Shown here piece by piece: positions 1 through 5,878 of a stretch of 12,947 nt of DNA. Origin of the DNA: an uncultured Collinsella sp. (GTDB lineage: Bacteria; Actinomycetota; Coriobacteriia; Coriobacteriales; Coriobacteriaceae); the NCBI GenBank assembly GCA_900757505.1, contig CAAEOE010000030.1, forward strand, positions 1 through 12,947. The letters are read 5' to 3'. The notes below the pieces were generated by a model. That model made no database searches. It saw only the letters and a program-made list of their open reading frames with translations, and was not told the origin of the DNA. Made by a program: the position numbers and the translations under genes. Every line of letters starts with the position of its first letter. The stretch's first letter is position 1.

Positions 1-23
1 TGAGACAAGGTGACGTGAAACGA

Positions 24-52
24 AAGGGCGCTGACCTTCTGGTCGCGCCCTT
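24..52 (-). terminator. Hairpin, possible terminator downstream of lysS
   Basis: The arms AAGGGCGC+GACC (24-31, 33-36) and GGTC+GCGCCCTT (41-52) pair over 12 bp with one bulged base (32) and a four-base loop. On the minus strand the stem is followed by a loose T-rich run (TTTCGTTT). This suggests termination of leftward transcription, perhaps of lysS or of a gene beyond the window edge. Positions 1-130 hold no gene that I can support. Confidence 0.4.
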
Positions 53-100
53 GAAGTTGAACGTCAGATTGTCCAAATGCGGCCCGCGCAGCGTCGAGCC

Positions 101-127
101 GTTACGCGGTTCGTAGAACCGCGTAAC
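101..127. repeat. Perfect 11-bp palindrome just after the lysS stop
   Basis: GTTACGCGGTT (101-111) and AACCGCGTAAC (117-127) form a perfect inverted repeat around a 5-base loop, beginning 3 bases past the lysS stop codon. No T-run follows on either strand, so it is not a standard intrinsic terminator. A near-identical palindrome follows dtd at 4617-4644. It may be a 3'-end stabilising hairpin or a dispersed extragenic palindrome. Confidence 0.75.
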
Positions 128-130
128 AAG

Positions 131-2095
131 TTAGTACATCTTTGCGCCGGCGGGGATGGATGCGTCGAGCTGGATCAGGTTGAGGCGCTCCTCGCCCTCC
201 TCCTCGTGGACAGCGCTGATCAGCATGCCGCAGCTGGGAATACCCATCATCTTGCGCGGAGGCAGGTTGGTGATGGCGAGCAAGGTCTTGCCAACCAGGT
301 CCTCGGGCTCGTAATAAGCGTGAATACCGGAGAGGATGGTGCGGTCGGTGCCGGTGCCGTCGTCGAGCGTAAAGTTCAGCAGCTTCTTGGACTTCTTGAC
401 GGCCTCGCATGCCTTGACCTTCACAGCGCGGAAGTCGCTCTTGGAGAAGGTATCAAAGTCGACGAACTCCTCAAACAGCGGCTCAACGGCGATCTTGGAG
501 TAATCGAGCGTGGGCTTAAGCGACTTAACGAATGGGCTCGCGGCGTTGCCGGCCTCGGCAGCCTTGGCGGCAGCGGCACCGGACTGGAAACCCTTCTCGG
601 GCTTCATGTGCGGGAACAGCAGCACGTCGCGGATAGAAGCCTGGTTGGTAAGCAGCATGACCACGCGGTCGATACCAATGCCAATACCGCCCGCGGGAGG
701 CATACCGTACTCGAGGGCGCGCACGTAGTCCTCGTCATACTCCATGGCCTCATCGTCGCCGCCGGCCTTCTCGGCCATCTGGGCGGCAAAGCGCTCGGCC
801 TGGTCGACCGGGTCGTTGAGCTCGGAGAACGCGTTGGCGTACTCGTGGCCGGCAATAACCAGCTCAAAGCGGTGCGTCAGGCGCGGGTCGTCCTCAAAAC
901 GCTTGGCAAGCGGGCTGACCTCGATGGGGTAATCGCACACGAAGGTCGGGTTGACGATGGTGTCCTCGCCCAGCTCATCGTAGATCTCGGCGATAATCTT
1001 GCCGGCGGTCCACTCGGGCTTAATCTCCAGGCCCTTCTCGCGCGCGGCGGAAGCAAGCTCCTCGACCGGCGTGTCGATGGTGACCTGCTTGCCGAGCACA
1101 TCGGAGACGATGTCGGTCATGGGACGGCTGGCCCACTCACCAGAAAGGTCGATGGTCTGGCCCTGGTACTCGATGACCTCGGGGTTGCCGATGGCCTTGT
1201 TGGCAGCCTTGATGACACCCTGGGCGAGTGCCTTCATGCCCTCGAGGTCGGAGAAGGCACGGTAGGCCTCCATCGTGGTGAACTCGGGGTTGTGGGTAAG
1301 GTCCATGCCCTCGTTACGGAAGATGCGGCCGATCTCGAACACGCGCTCAAAACCACCGACAATGCAGCGCTTGAGGTGCAGCTCGGTGGCAATACGCAGG
1401 TAGCACTCCTGATCGAGCGCGTTGAAGTGGGTAATGAACGGCTTGGCAGTAGCGCCGCCCTGGATGGTCTGCAGGATGGGGGTCTCGACCTCCATGTAGC
1501 CGTCGGACTCCATAAAGCGACGGAAGGTGGAGAGAATCTGCGAACGCTTACGGAAGGTCTCGCGAACGTCGTCGTTGGCGATCAGGTCGACATAGCGCTG
1601 GCGATAGCGGGTCTCCTTGTCGGAAAGACCGTGGAACTTCTCGGGCAGCGGACGAACGGCCTTGGCAAGCAGGGTCGCGCTCTTAGGAGCAACGGAAAGC
1701 TGGCCGCGCTGGGTGCGCACGACCACGCCGGTCACGCCCAGGATGTCGCCCAGGTCGAGGGCCTTGAGCGTATTCCAGGCAGCCTCGTCCATGTCGTTGA
1801 TGCGGCAGAACAGTTGAATCTCGGCAGTCGCATCGCGCACGACGATGAACATGATCTTGCCCTGACCGCGCTTGGCGACCACACGGCCGGCGATCTTCAC
1901 GACATCCTCGGTGTCCTCACCATCGGCAAGATCGGCGTACTTAGTCTCGATATCGGCGACGTAGTCCTCAAGCTCAGAGTGCTCGGGATAGGGGTTCTGG
2001 CCCGCCTCGAACAGGGCGGCGCGCTTGGCCAGGCGGGTGGCGCGCTCGTCGTTGAGCGTCGATGCCTGATCGGCGGCGTTCTGGTTCTCTGCCAT
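131..2095 (-). CDS. lysS: Lysyl-tRNA synthetase, class II, with C-terminal tRNA-binding domain
   Basis: Charges tRNA-Lys with lysine in the cytoplasm. The 654-residue product has an N-terminal OB-fold anticodon-binding domain (about 66-145) and a class II catalytic core (about 160-500). Visible motifs are motif 2 with FRNEG (259-263) and HNPEF (268-272), and motif 3 with GIGIDR (472-477). After an Ala-rich linker (about 505-520), residues 545-654 match the EMAPII/Trbp111-type tRNA-binding fold also found at the C terminus of many MetRS (SDFRAVKV, NLPPRKMMGIPSCGMLIS). Ordinary bacterial LysRS is near 500 residues, so about 110 residues are added. The ATG start is preceded by GAGGAG at 7-base spacing. 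A terminator-like hairpin lies only about 20 bases upstream with no evident promoter after it, so expression probably depends on readthrough from greA. The family assignment is firm; the role of the extra domain is inferred. Confidence 0.96.
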   Translation of the reverse strand: MAENQNAADQASTLNDERATRLAKRAALFEAGQNPYPEHSELEDYVADIETKYADLADGEDTEDVVKIAGRVVAKRGQGKIMFIVVRDATAEIQLFCRINDMDEAAWNTLKALDLGDILGVTGVVVRTQRGQLSVAPKSATLLAKAVRPLPEKFHGLSDKETRYRQRYVDLIANDDVRETFRKRSQILSTFRRFMESDGYMEVETPILQTIQGGATAKPFITHFNALDQECYLRIATELHLKRCIVGGFERVFEIGRIFRNEGMDLTHNPEFTTMEAYRAFSDLEGMKALAQGVIKAANKAIGNPEVIEYQGQTIDLSGEWASRPMTDIVSDVLGKQVTIDTPVEELASAAREKGLEIKPEWTAGKIIAEIYDELGEDTIVNPTFVCDYPIEVSPLAKRFEDDPRLTHRFELVIAGHEYANAFSELNDPVDQAERFAAQMAEKAGGDDEAMEYDEDYVRALEYGMPPAGGIGIGIDRVVMLLTNQASIRDVLLFPHMKPEKGFQSGAAAAKAAEAGNAASPFVKSLKPTLDYSKIAVEPLFEEFVDFDTFSKSDFRAVKVKACEAVKKSKKLLNFTLDDGTGTDRTILSGIHAYYEPEDLVGKTLLAITNLPPRKMMGIPSCGMLISAVHEEEGEERLNLIQLDASIPAGAKMY

Positions 2096-2117
2096 AAGTT
2101 AGCTCCTCAAACTAAAA

Positions 2118-2146
2118 CGCTCCCCAGGATTCGGTCCCAGGGAGCG
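2118..2146 (-). terminator. Strong hairpin between greA and lysS (terminator or attenuator)
   Basis: Read on the minus strand, a continuous 12-bp stem (two G-T wobbles) closes a CCGAA loop and is followed by TTTTAGTTT, as in an intrinsic terminator. It ends about 20 bases before the lysS start. A 7-base segment just upstream (minus strand CGGTCCC, 2164-2170) is complementary to GGGACCG within the hairpin (2132-2138). The two pairings would cross and exclude each other, so this may be an attenuator rather than a plain greA terminator. Confidence 0.7.
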
Positions 2147-2174
2147 AAAACATACCTTTACGCGGGACCGTGGT

Positions 2175-2645
2175 CTAGCGTGCGATCTTGGCGATGGTGT
2201 AGACGCGAGTCTTGCCGGAAGGCGTAACGACCTCAACGGAGTCGCCCTCGCCGTGACCAATGATGGCGTGACCGACCGGAGACTCGTTGGAAATCTTGTG
2301 CTCGAGCGAGTTGGTCTCGGTGGTACCGACGAGCGTGACTTCCATGACCTCGCCGTTGGGATCAATCAGCGAAACGGTGGAACCGATGGAGACGGTCAGG
2401 TCGCCCGTGGTGGCAGCAACCTGAGCGTTGGCGAGGATGGCCTGGATCTCGGCAATACGAGCGGCGTTCTGGGCCTGCTTGTCCTTAGCGGCGTCGTACT
2501 CGGAGTTCTCCGAAAGGTCGCCGAACGCGCGGGCTTCCTTGATGTCCTCGACGATCTCCTTGGCGTAATCGCCCTCACGCCAAGCGAGCTCCTCGACGAG
2601 CTTCTGGCGGCCCTCAGCGGTCAGTACGATCTGGCTTGCGTCCAT
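2175..2645 (-). CDS. greA: Transcription elongation factor GreA
   Basis: Rescues backtracked RNA polymerase by stimulating cleavage of the transcript 3' end. The 156-residue product has the usual GreA length. It has an N-terminal coiled-coil hairpin (about 1-75) whose tip carries GDLSEN (42-47), with the acidic residues D43 and E46 that act in the polymerase secondary channel, then SEYDAAKDKQ. The C-terminal FKBP-like domain contains SPVGHAIIGH. A TTG codon upstream would add ten residues, but the ATG at 2643-2645 has GGGGAG 8 bases before it and begins the normal family N terminus. The gene lies between the tatA terminator and the hairpin before lysS. A TTGACA-like sequence sits at 2681-2686 on the minus strand, but no convincing -10 box goes with it. 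Confidence 0.96.
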   Translation of the reverse strand: MDASQIVLTAEGRQKLVEELAWREGDYAKEIVEDIKEARAFGDLSENSEYDAAKDKQAQNAARIAEIQAILANAQVAATTGDLTVSIGSTVSLIDPNGEVMEVTLVGTTETNSLEHKISNESPVGHAIIGHGEGDSVEVVTPSGKTRVYTIAKIAR

Positions 2646-2653
2646 ACGGATAT

Positions 2654-2659
2654 CTCCCC
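2654..2659 (-). promoter_or_regulatory. greA ribosome-binding site, decides the start
   Basis: GGGGAG on the minus strand lies 8 bases before the ATG at 2643-2645. This favours that ATG over the in-frame TTG at 2673-2675. Confidence 0.75.
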
Positions 2660-2698
2660 AACTCTGATCAAACAATCAACTGTCAACAAAACGAAAAA

Positions 2699-2726
2699 GA
2701 CCGGCTAGCCTGCGGGCAAGCCGGTC
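2699..2726 (-). terminator. Intrinsic terminator after tatA
   Basis: GACCGGCT (2699-2706) and AGCCGGTC (2719-2726) form a perfect 8-bp stem. On the minus strand TTTTTCGTTTTG follows. It separates tatA from greA. Confidence 0.85.
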
Positions 2727-2751
2727 AGGTGCTCACCCCAAAGGGATGGGA

Positions 2752-3027
2752 CTACTCTGCGTCCGCGTCGCTGTCCTCTGCCTGCTTCTTCTTGGCAGCA
2801 GCGAGCTTGGCCTCGAGCTCAGCGATCTCCTTGTCCTCCTCGGACTGCTCGACCACGACCTCCTCGGCCTGCTTGGTCTCGGCCTTATCGTCGCCCTCCA
2901 TACCCTCACGGATATTCTTGACGGTAGAGCCGAGGGACTTGCCGAGCTTCGGCAGGTTCTTGGGCCCGAAGATAATCAGGACAACGACGAGAATAATGAT
3001 GAGCTCAGGAGCCCTCAGTCCAAACAT
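2752..3027 (-). CDS. tatA: Sec-independent translocase subunit TatA
   Basis: Pore-forming membrane component of the twin-arginine system, which exports folded proteins. The 91-residue product starts MFGLRAPELI, has one membrane segment (about 8-20), the conserved Gly-Pro hinge (FGPKNLPKLGKSLG, from residue 20) and then an amphipathic helix. The tail is rich in Glu, Lys and Ala, with a likely coiled coil at about 60-82. A longer reading frame running back through tRNA-Pro is an artefact: the ATG at 3025-3027 has GGAGG at 5-base spacing and gives the standard TatA N terminus. The gene has its own near-consensus promoter (3064-3092) and terminator (2699-2726), so it is probably monocistronic. 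No tatC is visible nearby. TatB is a less likely alternative, as length and sequence favour TatA. Confidence 0.92.
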   Translation of the reverse strand: MFGLRAPELIIILVVVLIIFGPKNLPKLGKSLGSTVKNIREGMEGDDKAETKQAEEVVVEQSEEDKEIAELEAKLAAAKKKQAEDSDADAE

Positions 3028-3032
3028 GTAGA

Positions 3033-3037
3033 CCTCC
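3033..3037 (-). promoter_or_regulatory. tatA ribosome-binding site, decides the start
   Basis: GGAGG on the minus strand lies 5 bases before the ATG at 3025-3027 and fixes the tatA start against upstream in-frame codons. Confidence 0.8.
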
Positions 3038-3063
3038 ACAATACAGCGAGACAAGCTCGAATG

Positions 3064-3092
3064 AGTATACCGCGGGTATCGCGGTATCACAA
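3064..3092 (-). promoter_or_regulatory. tatA promoter with palindrome in the spacer
   Basis: On the minus strand, TTGTGA (3087-3092) and TATACT (3064-3069) are separated by 17 bases, close to the sigma-70 consensus. An 8-bp inverted repeat, ATACCGCG (3067-3074) and CGCGGTAT (3080-3087), fills the spacer and touches both boxes. The placement resembles an operator, but the regulator is unknown. Confidence 0.75.
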
Positions 3093-3107
3093 CACTAGCT
3101 AAAAAAA

Positions 3108-3128
3108 GGGACCGCAAGAAGCGGTCCC
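3108..3128 (-). terminator. Intrinsic terminator after tRNA-Pro
   Basis: GGGACCGC (3108-3115) and GCGGTCCC (3121-3128) form a perfect 8-bp stem with a 5-base loop. On the minus strand seven T residues follow. It ends the tRNA-Pro transcript just before the tatA promoter. Confidence 0.92.
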
Positions 3129-3139
3129 TCCTCATGCTC

Positions 3140-3216
3140 TGGTCGGGTTGACTGGATTTGAACCAGCGACCCCTGCGTCCCGAACGCAGTGCTCTACCAA
3201 ACTGAGCCACAACCCG
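3140..3216 (-). tRNA. tRNA-Pro (anticodon CGG)
   Basis: This is a 77-nt cloverleaf with CCA encoded. The acceptor arms CGGGTTG and CAACCCG pair perfectly. The anticodon arm is CTGCG, loop TTCGGGA, CGCAG, which places CGG at positions 34-36 and reads proline codon CCG. The T arm has GGTTCAAATCC. It lies 49 bp after ispE and has a strong terminator. It may be co-transcribed with veg-ispE, as no clear terminator follows ispE, or use its own weak promoter. Confidence 0.97.
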
Positions 3217-3224
3217 TTAGCTCG

Positions 3225-3233
3225 ACTATAGTA
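3225..3233 (-). promoter_or_regulatory. Possible -10 region for tRNA-Pro
   Basis: The minus strand reads TACTATAGT here, offering TACTAT or TATAGT as a -10 box 9 or more bases before the tRNA. I see no good -35 box at the right spacing, so this is tentative. Confidence 0.35.
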
Positions 3234-3265
3234 ACAAAGATTTTCGCCGCGTGCTAGAGAAATTT

Positions 3266-4162
3266 TTATTTCTTTGGCGCGTCGATTTGAACCGTGTTGG
3301 GAATAAGCTCAGTCGCGCAGGCCCACCAGCCATTTTGCTGGGCAGCATCGGCAAGCCTTTCGGCCGTGGCAGCGGTGTCGCAAATGGCAAACGAGCAGGC
3401 ACCCGATCCGCACACATCTACAGCAACGGTTCCGTCCTGTTTACGCAGCCAGTCGAGGACCGTTTGAATCTGCGACTCCATCTGTGCGGAAATGACACCA
3501 AGGTTGTTATGGATGAGTGCATATGCCGTCTCGGCATCACCAGCACGCAAGGCAGAAGCTATCGCGCCGGGCTTGTCCGCAGGCACCGGGGCCTCGTCAA
3601 AACGTCGATAGGCTTCAATTGTCGAAACGCTCGCCTCCCGCGGCTTAACCAGCACAACGGGCGTCGCGGGCAGCACGGAGTACTCAGTTGCCAGCACGTC
3701 TCCCCCGCCTACGTAGAACGCAGGGCTCGCGTGCAAAAAGAACGGGACGTCAGCACCAATGCCCCGCGCAATGTCGTCGAGCGCTGGGTCGGTGCGATCA
3801 ATGCCCCAGAGCTCCGCCAAGGCGACAATGACCGCGGCCGCATCCGTCGAAGGGCCGCCCAAGCCGGCGCACAATGGAATGCGCTTCTCAATCGTCACGC
3901 AGATGTTTGCCTCGCGAGCATAATGCTCGGCCATAGCAACCGCAGCCCGATACGCCGTATTCTTTTGCATGGGAAAGTCTGATGCCGGAACCGTCTGGAC
4001 GGTCAGCGCCTGCGCCGGCGTGACCGTCACGGTATCGGAAAGACCGACGGCTGCCATCAGGGAATCGACCCTGTGGTAGCCGCGGTCATCGCGCTCGGTA
4101 TGAACCCCCAGGTAGAGGTTAATCTTTGCCGGTGCGGAAAGAGTCAGGGACCGATCGGTCAC
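3266..4162 (-). CDS. ispE: 4-diphosphocytidyl-2-C-methyl-D-erythritol kinase
   Basis: GHMP-family kinase of the non-mevalonate (MEP) isoprenoid pathway. It phosphorylates CDP-methylerythritol with ATP, feeding synthesis of undecaprenyl and other isoprenoids. The 298-residue product has PAKINLYL near the N terminus (catalytic K13), the ATP-binding loop PLCAGLGGPSTDAA (96-109), IGADVPFFL (catalytic D138) and the C-terminal glycine motif GSGACSFAI. The usual GLGGGSS core of the loop reads GLGGPST here. Translation starts at GTG (4160-4162), 2 bases after the veg stop, with GAGGAG inside the end of veg at 8-base spacing, so the genes are probably coupled. The veg-ispE order is also known in Bacillus. 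Confidence 0.95.
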   Translation of the reverse strand: MTDRSLTLSAPAKINLYLGVHTERDDRGYHRVDSLMAAVGLSDTVTVTPAQALTVQTVPASDFPMQKNTAYRAAVAMAEHYAREANICVTIEKRIPLCAGLGGPSTDAAAVIVALAELWGIDRTDPALDDIARGIGADVPFFLHASPAFYVGGGDVLATEYSVLPATPVVLVKPREASVSTIEAYRRFDEAPVPADKPGAIASALRAGDAETAYALIHNNLGVISAQMESQIQTVLDWLRKQDGTVAVDVCGSGACSFAICDTAATAERLADAAQQNGWWACATELIPNTVQIDAPKK

Positions 4163-4164
4163 CG

Positions 4165-4461
4165 TTAATGCTCCTCGAGCTGATTGCCGAGCGGGGTAAA
4201 GATGTGCTCGCCGCTCTCGGGGTCGAACAACTCGACCTGGCCGGTGAGGACATCGATATACTGGTAGGACTGACGCGACTTGCGGCCGCGACGCTCGTCG
4301 ACCTCGACAATGAAGACGGCCGGGTGGACGCTCTTGATGGTGCCCATGCGCTCGACGACGCGGGTGCGACCCATGTTGGCCTTCACCTTGACGCGATCGC
4401 CCACCATATCGGTCAGCTTCTCGTGGATGTCGTCGACGTGATTGACTTCCATCTCTTCCAT
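4165..4461 (-). CDS. veg: Veg family protein
   Basis: A 98-residue small protein of the Veg family (DUF1021), known from Bacillus, where it has been linked to biofilm regulation; its biochemical role is unsettled. The family core is clear: KVKANMGRTRVVERMG (25-40), HPAVFIVEVDE (46-56) and SYQYIDVLTGQVEL (65-78), which matches the small SH3-like barrel pattern. An in-frame upstream ATG at 4483-4485 would add eight residues, but the ATG at 4459-4461 has GGAGG at 8-base spacing. The promoter at 4529-4558 and a short hairpin in the leader lie just upstream. ispE follows after 2 bases. Veg next to ispE is an arrangement shared with Bacillus. Confidence 0.9.
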   Translation of the reverse strand: MEEMEVNHVDDIHEKLTDMVGDRVKVKANMGRTRVVERMGTIKSVHPAVFIVEVDERRGRKSRQSYQYIDVLTGQVELFDPESGEHIFTPLGNQLEEH

Positions 4462-4469
4462 GAACAGGG

Positions 4470-4474
4470 CCTCC
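4470..4474 (-). promoter_or_regulatory. veg ribosome-binding site, decides the start
   Basis: GGAGG on the minus strand is 8 bases before the ATG at 4459-4461. It favours that start over the upstream in-frame ATG. Confidence 0.7.
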
Positions 4475-4492
4475 AGAAGGTGCAATTCAAAA

Positions 4493-4508
4493 AGGGGATA
4501 ATACCCCT
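4493..4508 (-). terminator. Short hairpin with T-run in the veg leader
   Basis: AGGGG (4493-4497) and CCCCT (4504-4508) pair over 5 bp with a 6-base loop. On the minus strand TTTTTG overlaps and follows. It lies between the veg promoter and the veg start. It could be a weak attenuator, or just a leader hairpin. Confidence 0.4.
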
Positions 4509-4528
4509 AAGATAGACAAAACTCTAAT

Positions 4529-4558
4529 ACTATAGCACCCTGCTGCCACCATACGCAA
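4529..4558 (-). promoter_or_regulatory. Promoter of veg-ispE
   Basis: On the minus strand TTGCGT (4553-4558) is followed 18 bases later by TATAGT (4529-4534). This fits a sigma-70-type promoter with a leader of about 60 bases before veg. Confidence 0.6.
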
Positions 4559-4616
4559 GTAGCTAAATAAGCCCCGTCCCAAATACGTACCAGACGACAA
4601 CCTCGCATGACCAGTT

Positions 4617-4644
4617 GTTACGCGGTTTGGTAAAACCGCGTAAC
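4617..4644. repeat. Perfect 12-bp palindrome abutting the dtd stop
   Basis: GTTACGCGGTTT (4617-4628) and AAACCGCGTAAC (4633-4644) form a perfect inverted repeat with a 4-base loop, directly touching the dtd stop codon. No T-run follows on the minus strand. The arms match the lysS palindrome at 101-127; only the loop and innermost pair differ. Confidence 0.8.
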
Positions 4645-5091
4645 CTAAAGGTTGTCGGTGTCCAAGACGATGGTGAATGGGCCGTCGTTGACCAGGTCGA
4701 CCTTCATGTCGGCGCCAAAGATACCGTGCGCCACATGCTCAACGTCCTCGTGCACAAGCGTCAGGAAGTACTCGTAGAGCTCGTTGGCAACATCGGGTGC
4801 GCCGGCATCCGTAAACGACGGACGGCGGCCGTGGCGGCAGTCAGCGAACAGTGTGAACTGCGACACCACGAGCACCTCGCCGTCGATATCGGCAAGCGCC
4901 AAGTTGGTCTTGCCGTTCTCGTCCTCGTTGATACGCAGGCCGCGGAGCTTGCCCCACAGCTTGTCGGCCTCGGCGCGCGTGTCGCCGTGGCCCACGCCCA
5001 GCAGCACCAGATAGCCGCGTCCAATGCGGCCCACGCACTCGCCGTCGACCGTCACGCCGGCGTTGAGCACGCGCTGCACCACCGCACGCAT
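4645..5091 (-). CDS. dtd: D-aminoacyl-tRNA deacylase
   Basis: Hydrolyses D-aminoacyl-tRNAs, and mischarged glycyl-tRNA-Ala in characterised homologues, keeping D-amino acids out of translation. The 148-residue product has the normal DTD length and begins MRAVVQRV. It carries SQFTLFAD (77-84) and the C-terminal active-site motif NDGPFT (135-140), where the Gly-Pro pair forms the chirality filter. The ATG lies 3 bases after the rdgB stop, and its GAGGAG ribosome-binding site overlaps the rdgB end, so the two genes form a coupled pair. A murI (D-glutamate producer) gene upstream in the same cluster gives a plausible functional context. A perfect palindrome immediately follows the stop codon. Confidence 0.95.
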   Translation of the reverse strand: MRAVVQRVLNAGVTVDGECVGRIGRGYLVLLGVGHGDTRAEADKLWGKLRGLRINEDENGKTNLALADIDGEVLVVSQFTLFADCRHGRRPSFTDAGAPDVANELYEYFLTLVHEDVEHVAHGIFGADMKVDLVNDGPFTIVLDTDNL

Positions 5092-5094
5092 GGC

Positions 5095-5736
5095 CTACTC
5101 CTCGCCCGTCAGCTTGGCGGACAGATGCTCGAGCGCGTGGAAACGATGGCTGATGGCGTTCTTCTCGTCCGCCGTCAGCTCGGCCATGGTCTTGCCCGGC
5201 GTGTCGACCGGCAGGAACAGCGGGTCGTAGCCAAAGCCGTGATCGCCGCGGCCCTCGTGCGCGATAACGCCCTCGCAGGCGCCCTCGCCATAGGTAACCA
5301 GACCGTCCGTGTCGATGAGCGCGACGACGCTCATAAAGCGCGCGGTGCGGTCCTCATCTGCCACGCCTTCCAGGTTAACGAGCAGCTTGGCGTTGTTGGC
5401 GGCATCGTCGCCGTGCACGCCCGCATAGCGCGCGCTATACACACCGGGCTCACCGTCCAGTGCGTCGACGACCAAGCCCGAATCGTCGGCAATGGCCATA
5501 AGGCCCGTCTCCTCAACCGCGGCTTGGGCCTTGATGATGGCGTTCTCCAAAAACGTCGTGCCGTTTTCCTCGGGATCCTCAAAATCGCCCAGCTGGCCGA
5601 GCGCCACAAAGCGTACCTCGGGCATGACCTTGCCCAAAATGGCCTCGATCTCGGTGAGCTTATGGGCGTTGCCGGTTGCCACGACGATGGTCGCCGCCGG
5701 GTCGAGGGTGTCGATGTCAATCTTCTCAAGTGCCAT
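5095..5736 (-). CDS. rdgB: XTP/dITP diphosphatase (RdgB/HAM1 family)
   Basis: Removes non-canonical purine nucleotides by converting dITP, ITP and XTP to the monophosphates plus pyrophosphate, preventing their incorporation into DNA and RNA. The 213-residue product shows the family motifs in order: ATGNAHKLTEIEAIL (20-34), TFLENAIIKA (61-70), ADDSGLVVDALDGEPGVYSA (83-102, catalytic Asp pair), GFGYDPLF (167-174) and SHRFHAL (196-202). The N terminus is a little longer than in E. coli RdgB. The ATG has AGGAGG at 6-base spacing. The gene follows rph after about 140 bp that include a hairpin, and is coupled to dtd downstream. rph-rdgB adjacency also occurs in Bacillus. Confidence 0.96.
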   Translation of the reverse strand: MALEKIDIDTLDPAATIVVATGNAHKLTEIEAILGKVMPEVRFVALGQLGDFEDPEENGTTFLENAIIKAQAAVEETGLMAIADDSGLVVDALDGEPGVYSARYAGVHGDDAANNAKLLVNLEGVADEDRTARFMSVVALIDTDGLVTYGEGACEGVIAHEGRGDHGFGYDPLFLPVDTPGKTMAELTADEKNAISHRFHALEHLSAKLTGEE

Positions 5737-5856
5737 GACTGGCCTCCTTGTCTCTATAGCAAGCCGCGTGAGGGGCGTTTGGGCACTTGACCTCTCCCCT
5801 CTCAGGCGATCGGACCTTTCAACGCAGCATTTCAGCAGATAAAACCTACCAAAATA

Positions 5857-5878
5857 AACCTGTCCCTTTTGGCAGGTT
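5857..5878 (-). terminator. Hairpin at the rph 3' end
   Basis: AACCTG (5857-5862) pairs with CAGGTT (5873-5878), extended by CC/GG after one bulged base. On the minus strand TATTTTGG follows. The stem overlaps the rph stop codon. It is probably a weak or partial terminator before rdgB. In 5737-5856 I see no gene and no convincing promoter. Confidence 0.5.

Noticed and set aside
2096..2174. T-box riboswitch before lysS
   Set aside because: The leader is too short and lacks the conserved T-box motif and specifier structure; only a terminator with an alternative pairing is seen.
77..2227. A 716-residue plus-strand open frame across lysS and part of greA
   Set aside because: It is antisense to two clear genes. 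Its product is Leu/Gly/Val-rich with no recognisable domain, as expected from the complement of GC-biased codons.
3028..3210. A 61-residue N-terminal extension of tatA through the tRNA-Pro region
   Set aside because: The extension is a translation of antisense tRNA and terminator DNA; the ATG at 3025-3027 has a strong ribosome-binding site and the true TatA N terminus.
5768..5805. GAGGGG/CCCCTC pairing in the rdgB leader as a riboswitch
   Set aside because: Only a 6-bp stem with a 20-base loop, without any conserved riboswitch sequence.
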